Positions 57,777 to 60,726 of a stretch of 60,726 bases of DNA are shown here, one piece after another. Each line of letters opens with the position of its first letter. Within the stretch, counting starts at the first letter, position 1. This stretch comes from a virus, in the IMG/VR virus record IMGVR_UViG_3300007734_000734, positions 1 to 60,726 of that record; one strand, written 5' to 3'. The notes beneath the pieces are model-generated. The model made no database searches and was not told where the DNA came from. It saw only the letters and a list, made by a program, of their open reading frames with translations. A program made the translations under genes and the position numbers.

Positions 57777-58519
57777 ATTTCAAATATATTTCCGTTACTA
57801 CTTAGTTTACCAAACTTACCATCAGTCACTACACTTCCATTACTATAGATTGTATCACTTATTGATAGTTTCATTGTTCCTGCATTAATGATGTCTTCAC
57901 AATTATGGATATGACCAAACAAGCATAGTTTAGGTTTTAAATCTAACATACGCTTTTTAAGTGATGAATCACCACAAAATTCTAATGTACCATCTCTATT
58001 GTAAGATAAATCTAATATTCCTCTTGGTGGTCCATGTACAACCACAATGTCAGTGTCATCTGGAATATACTTCCAAACTTCAAAAGTCTTATCTCTTCTT
58101 TTATTGAATGCCCATCCTTGACCAAAGCTTGGTGTGATTGGAGAACCCCATATTTTAATAGGTTTAGGTGGCACAATAGTTGATCCTATCATGTTTGTAT
58201 TAGCTAGTGATTTCCATCCATCATTTTCGTCTATTTCAATCCAATCATTCTCCAAGTAAATAATACCTGCTCTTTCAAAGTCATCCTTTTTAATAAAGTT
58301 TCTTTCAACACAAACATCATGGTTTCCAGCAACAAATATTTTATGTTTGATTGACAATGAACCAAACCAAGATATAAAGTTTTGCATTTCTTGTTCACTT
58401 ACATATGGATCTCTTGGATTAGTTGCGTCACCACTGTGAATTACCATGTCTATTCCTTCAGGTACTATTAATAGTCCGTGGTAGGTGTGAGTATCACTTA
58501 TGTGCCAAATTTTCATCAT
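57773..58519 (-). CDS. Calcineurin-like metallophosphoesterase, 248 aa
   Basis: All five family motifs are visible: DTH (D9-x-H11), GD near 30, GNHD (66-69), VHGPP and GHIH. These residues bind two metals and hydrolyse phosphoesters. The substrate could be a cyclic nucleotide, DNA, protein or nucleotide. Small phage MPEs have been found in nucleotide-signalling counter-defence and in DNA processing; neither is shown here. Own early promoter variant (58530-58562). Confidence 0.9.
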   Translation of the reverse strand: MMKIWHISDTHTYHGLLIVPEGIDMVIHSGDATNPRDPYVSEQEMQNFISWFGSLSIKHKIFVAGNHDVCVERNFIKKDDFERAGIIYLENDWIEIDENDGWKSLANTNMIGSTIVPPKPIKIWGSPITPSFGQGWAFNKRRDKTFEVWKYIPDDTDIVVVHGPPRGILDLSYNRDGTLEFCGDSSLKKRMLDLKPKLCLFGHIHNCEDIINAGTMKLSISDTIYSNGSVVTDGKFGKLSSNGNIFEI

Positions 58520-58529
58520 TTCTTTATTT

Positions 58530-58562
58530 TAAATATATGTTGTTTTATCTTGCAAGCCTAAT
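58530..58562 (-). promoter_or_regulatory. Early promoter copy (isolated)
   Basis: 33-bp element, GGCTTGCAAGA and CATATATTTA, about 7 kb from the main array; drives the phosphoesterase gene. Confidence 0.65.
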
Positions 58563-58932
58563 AATTCAACCATTTATTATCTATTAATTCTTTTATAAAC
58601 ATTCTTAGTTGTGTAACTTCAAACTTGGTGAGTGTGTCAGATACATCATCTAATGCCTCTCTGTCACCGTCATACAACCGCTTCATCCATTTATTTCCAT
58701 CCCAATTGTCAAATTCTTTTGTAATTTTGTTTGTGTATTTAATGTTAGCACCACTATTGAAAAAGATTTCATTGCTGTAATCTGAGTACATTCGAGTTGC
58801 TTCAAATGTGCAATTGTCTAGTTCAAGAAAGCATTGTTGAGTGTAAATTAAATCTTGTAGTTCTTCTGTTTGTGGTTGTTCTTCTTTAACATACCAAGTT
58901 CCATTTATTTGTATTCTGTATTCTGTTTTCAT
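58558..58932 (-). CDS. Hypothetical protein, 124 aa
   Basis: Mixed helix-strand with EFDNWDGNKWMKRLYDGDRE and a helical C-terminus. It is downstream of paralogue 2 in one operon with a 4-base overlap (58929-58932). No motif is recognised. Confidence 0.72.
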   Translation of the reverse strand: MKTEYRIQINGTWYVKEEQPQTEELQDLIYTQQCFLELDNCTFEATRMYSDYSNEIFFNSGANIKYTNKITKEFDNWDGNKWMKRLYDGDREALDDVSDTLTKFEVTQLRMFIKELIDNKWLNY

Positions 58933-59480
58933 AGTTTTTCTATTTCTTTTTTTACTTCAAACCAATAATCATATCTTATCATTAGGTCTTGGTCGTACAG
59001 TATAATTTTAATTTCGTCTACCATAACTAATGCACATTGTTTAGCTTCATTATAATCTAATGACTTAACTTTAATTTGATAATCAACAATTAACTCAGAT
59101 GCCTTTTCTCTTGGTGATGTATACCATTCTTTAGTATGTTCATAAGCACCATCAGGACCAATTTGAAAGTCATCTGAAACGTATGGTTCATTGTCTAAAC
59201 CATCATTTAATGTTACATCCCAATCTTTTAAATTATCTTCTTCCGGTGTAATTATCTTTGCAAATTTAGGAAAGTGATCAGGTCCGTTGTTATCATAATC
59301 AGTGACTATTTCAAAATCTACTTCTAATCCTTCATTAGAATCATATAACTTTAGTCCATCTATATGGCCATTGTCTATTAGAGGTAGTGAATTTTGATTT
59401 TTCTTTACAATGTTTTCTCCAATAATTTCATCATAAATTACTATCCAACCACTTTCTGTTTTATGTAATATTCCTTTCAT
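58929..59480 (-). CDS. MKGIL-family protein, paralogue 2, 183 aa
   Basis: Same opening (MKGILHKTESGWIVIYDEI) and the same second half as 57009-57557, including LPLIDNGHIDGLKLYDSNEG. It lacks the CYCGHTSYCDCG insert. The high DNA similarity of the 3' ends points to a recent duplication or conversion. Function unknown. Confidence 0.8.
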   Translation of the reverse strand: MKGILHKTESGWIVIYDEIIGENIVKKNQNSLPLIDNGHIDGLKLYDSNEGLEVDFEIVTDYDNNGPDHFPKFAKIITPEEDNLKDWDVTLNDGLDNEPYVSDDFQIGPDGAYEHTKEWYTSPREKASELIVDYQIKVKSLDYNEAKQCALVMVDEIKIILYDQDLMIRYDYWFEVKKEIEKL

Positions 59481-59481
59481 A

Positions 59482-59574
59482 TTATTCTTGTTTGTTTAAA
59501 TTAAATAGCCATTCTAAAAATGTTTCTTTTGTAAATGCGTTTTTACCACAAATTATATAGTTATACACAATACT
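59482..59574 (-). pseudogene. Possible gene remnant, about 31 codons
   Basis: An open frame ends at TAA 59484-59482 and reads upstream through NKQE, LEWLFNLN and KNAFTKETF, but has no ATG. The LEW(L)xxxNKQ ending resembles the 3' ends of small genes in this region (e.g. 54574-54750 LLEWLITIKQ). Probably a decayed gene. Confidence 0.3.
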
Positions 59575-59633
59575 ACATTAGTGTTTCAATTATATATTTG
59601 TCTTAAAAACTTTTAAAAAATTTCCTACGATTT

Positions 59634-60026
59634 TTAATACCAATCTTCACCATCTGCCTCTTTTAACCTATCTGGTGTTGGTAAATATCCACCAAAATAA
59701 TTACTATCAGAGTTCCAATCAATACCATAACCGTCAAACATTTCAGGTGTAGGTTTTTTAAAATAAATGCCAATAGTTCTGTTGTCAATTTTATATGTAT
59801 ATGGGACACCACCAGTAAGTCCTTCGTATATTGAAGCTACATTCACTTGTGCCGAATAACTATCTCTATCATTCCATTTTTGATAAGGTACTACTGCATC
59901 TCTACATATTTGTATTAAATCTTCCTCTGTGTATTTTTTAATAGGAATATAACGATGTGTAGTGCCACCCTCTACTTTACATTCAGTTGGACAATGTGTT
60001 ACTGATTTTATTGTTATATCTTCCAT
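59634..60026 (-). CDS. Conserved phage protein, 130 aa
   Basis: Begins MEDITIKSVTHCPTECKVEG, then GTTHRYIPIKKYTEEDLIQI, ending DRLKEADGEDWY. The HCPTECKV segment may bind metal. The family is frequent in Bacteroidetes phages, role unknown. Confidence 0.78.
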   Translation of the reverse strand: MEDITIKSVTHCPTECKVEGGTTHRYIPIKKYTEEDLIQICRDAVVPYQKWNDRDSYSAQVNVASIYEGLTGGVPYTYKIDNRTIGIYFKKPTPEMFDGYGIDWNSDSNYFGGYLPTPDRLKEADGEDWY

Positions 60027-60027
60027 A

Positions 60028-60345
60028 TTAGTCTTGTTTGTTAATTTGTTGCATTTTTACAAGTTCAAGAGTAGCCTTTTCATACTTTGCTTTGGCATCT
60101 CTAAACTTTTGTACTTCTTTAAAAAAGTTCTGTACTTCTTTATCAAGTTCTTCTTGGTTGAGCCATAATGCTTTTTGAGTTAATACTTGCCCTAAAATAA
60201 CTGCTGATGTTATACAAAGAAAAAGACCTAAAAATAATATCCATACTGCATAATCTCTGTTCCAACTACCCCAAATTGCTATCCACATAAAAGGAAACCA
60301 CCCTATTGTAAGGGTAAATAATGCTATAATCTGTAATTTTTTCAT
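60028..60345 (-). CDS. Membrane protein with coiled coil, 105 aa
   Basis: Two membrane helices (residues 3-25 and 33-55) are followed by a long charged coiled coil (ELDKEVQNFFKEVQKFRDAK). It resembles two-TM small phage proteins of unknown function. Adjacent to the 85-aa gene. Confidence 0.75.
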   Translation of the reverse strand: MKKLQIIALFTLTIGWFPFMWIAIWGSWNRDYAVWILFLGLFLCITSAVILGQVLTQKALWLNQEELDKEVQNFFKEVQKFRDAKAKYEKATLELVKMQQINKQD

Positions 60346-60346
60346 A

Positions 60347-60604
60347 TTAGTTTTGTATGTTTAGTGATTCAATAAAATCTTGTATTTCTTTTGAAAGAAC
60401 ACCTTGATGTTCTGCTATTTTGTTTGACATAAAAGCATAAGTTATTGTTTTAATTTTATCTAGTACAGGTTTAATATCTGCTTGACCTTCTAAATAACCA
60501 TTATTGTATGCTGATATAATGTCGTGTTTACAATATTCACTTTTATTAGTAGCAGGGCATCTGTAACCCTCAGCATATTTTTCTGCTTTTTCTTGTGTAT
60601 TCAT
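60347..60604 (-). CDS. Hypothetical protein, 85 aa
   Basis: Helical, with CPATNKSEYCKHDIISAYNN (Cys pair) and SAYNNGYLEGQAD, a segment similar to GYLNGYIEGYTQ in the interrupted gene at 49401-49685. Function unknown. Confidence 0.72.
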   Translation of the reverse strand: MNTQEKAEKYAEGYRCPATNKSEYCKHDIISAYNNGYLEGQADIKPVLDKIKTITYAFMSNKIAEHQGVLSKEIQDFIESLNIQN

Positions 60605-60690
60605 ATTTTATTTTTTAATTGTTAATAATTAGTCCCGTTGTCTCCACTATAGGAAAGTATGAAAACTTATAGTATCATAAACGTTACACA

Positions 60691-60726
60691 ACCATTATAG
60701 CTGACATACTTCTTCTTTGCTTTTAT
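60691..60726 (-). CDS. Possible 3' end of a gene cut by the window edge
   Basis: A minus-strand frame is open from the right edge for 11 codons to TAA, ending KEEVCQL. It could be the end of a gene extending beyond the window. The next 86 bases towards 60605 hold no clear gene. Confidence 0.25.

Noticed and set aside
1-60726. Genome-wide stop-codon reassignment (TAG or TAA)
   Set aside because: TAG, TGA and TAA all end many complete genes here, including promoter-overlapping TAG stops. The two interrupted frames are better explained as local events.
1-60726. CRISPR array or insertion sequence
   Set aside because: No regularly spaced direct repeats with unique spacers and no transposase were seen. 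The 33-bp repeats are promoters spaced by genes.

Overview
The window is part of the genome of a large, AT-rich, contractile-tailed (T4-like, myovirus) bacteriophage that most likely infects a Bacteroidetes/Flavobacteriia host. The phage assignment rests on a baseplate block (gp6-like, gp25-like and gp5-like spike proteins), a gp55-like late sigma factor, a TOPRIM primase, two GIY-YIG homing endonucleases and a dense field of small early-type genes. The host guess is inference. It rests on A/T-rich leaders without Shine-Dalgarno sites, -7 promoter boxes resembling the Bacteroidetes TAnnTTTG type, an Hc1/histone-H1-like protein of flavobacterial type and short lipoproteins. Nearly all genes are on the minus strand; the one well-supported plus-strand gene is at 35714-36232. 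Terminase, portal, major capsid, prohead protease and DNA polymerase are not in the window.

Layout from left to right. 1-9590: small head- or internal-type proteins of unknown function, many beginning with a short amphipathic peptide ending in I/L-x-E, which resembles T4 capsid-targeting sequences. 9603-14831: a tri-domain nucleotidyltransferase/cytidylyltransferase/zincin protein, a second nucleotidyltransferase, a RecB/Cas4-type nuclease and a primase. 14893-16434: a GIY-YIG endonuclease and a ParB-like gene whose leader carries an in-frame stop. 16434-32723: the tail, baseplate and fibre operon. 32750-35302: the gp55-like sigma factor and its usual small neighbours, with an HD-domain protein. 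35446-37121: a lipoprotein, the lone plus-strand gene and small coiled-coil or membrane proteins.

37164-37757 is an RNA-gene cluster on the minus strand: a tRNA-Tyr with an unusual extra hairpin, a full-length tmRNA (ssrA) with an unusually long tag of about 25 codons, and a second tRNA-like element. It is followed by a non-coding stretch (38100-38584) with inverted and tandem repeats.

38585-52291 is an early/accessory region of many small genes. Most genes or gene pairs have their own copy of one 33-bp promoter (coding-strand TAGGCTTACA, spacer, ATATATTTA), about 27 copies in all. Recognisable products include a clan-CD/caspase-like protein, AT-hook proteins, a RadA-like ATPase, a DUF932 protein, zinc-finger proteins and a second GIY-YIG enzyme. 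52353-60726 holds an XRE-type regulator, a SHAEG-repeat fibre protein, a ClpP-like protease, tandem paralogues with a frameshifted copy, a lipoprotein, a calcineurin-like phosphoesterase and further small genes.

The genes fit a T4-type plan: host-type promoters drive early cassettes, gp55 drives late operons, and internal proteins may be packaged and injected. The points most worth following are the long-tag tmRNA with its odd tRNAs, the promoter-cassette array, the putative capsid-targeting peptides on nucleotidyltransferase and ParB-like proteins, and two conserved frames interrupted by single stop codons (16417-16419 and 49482-49484).
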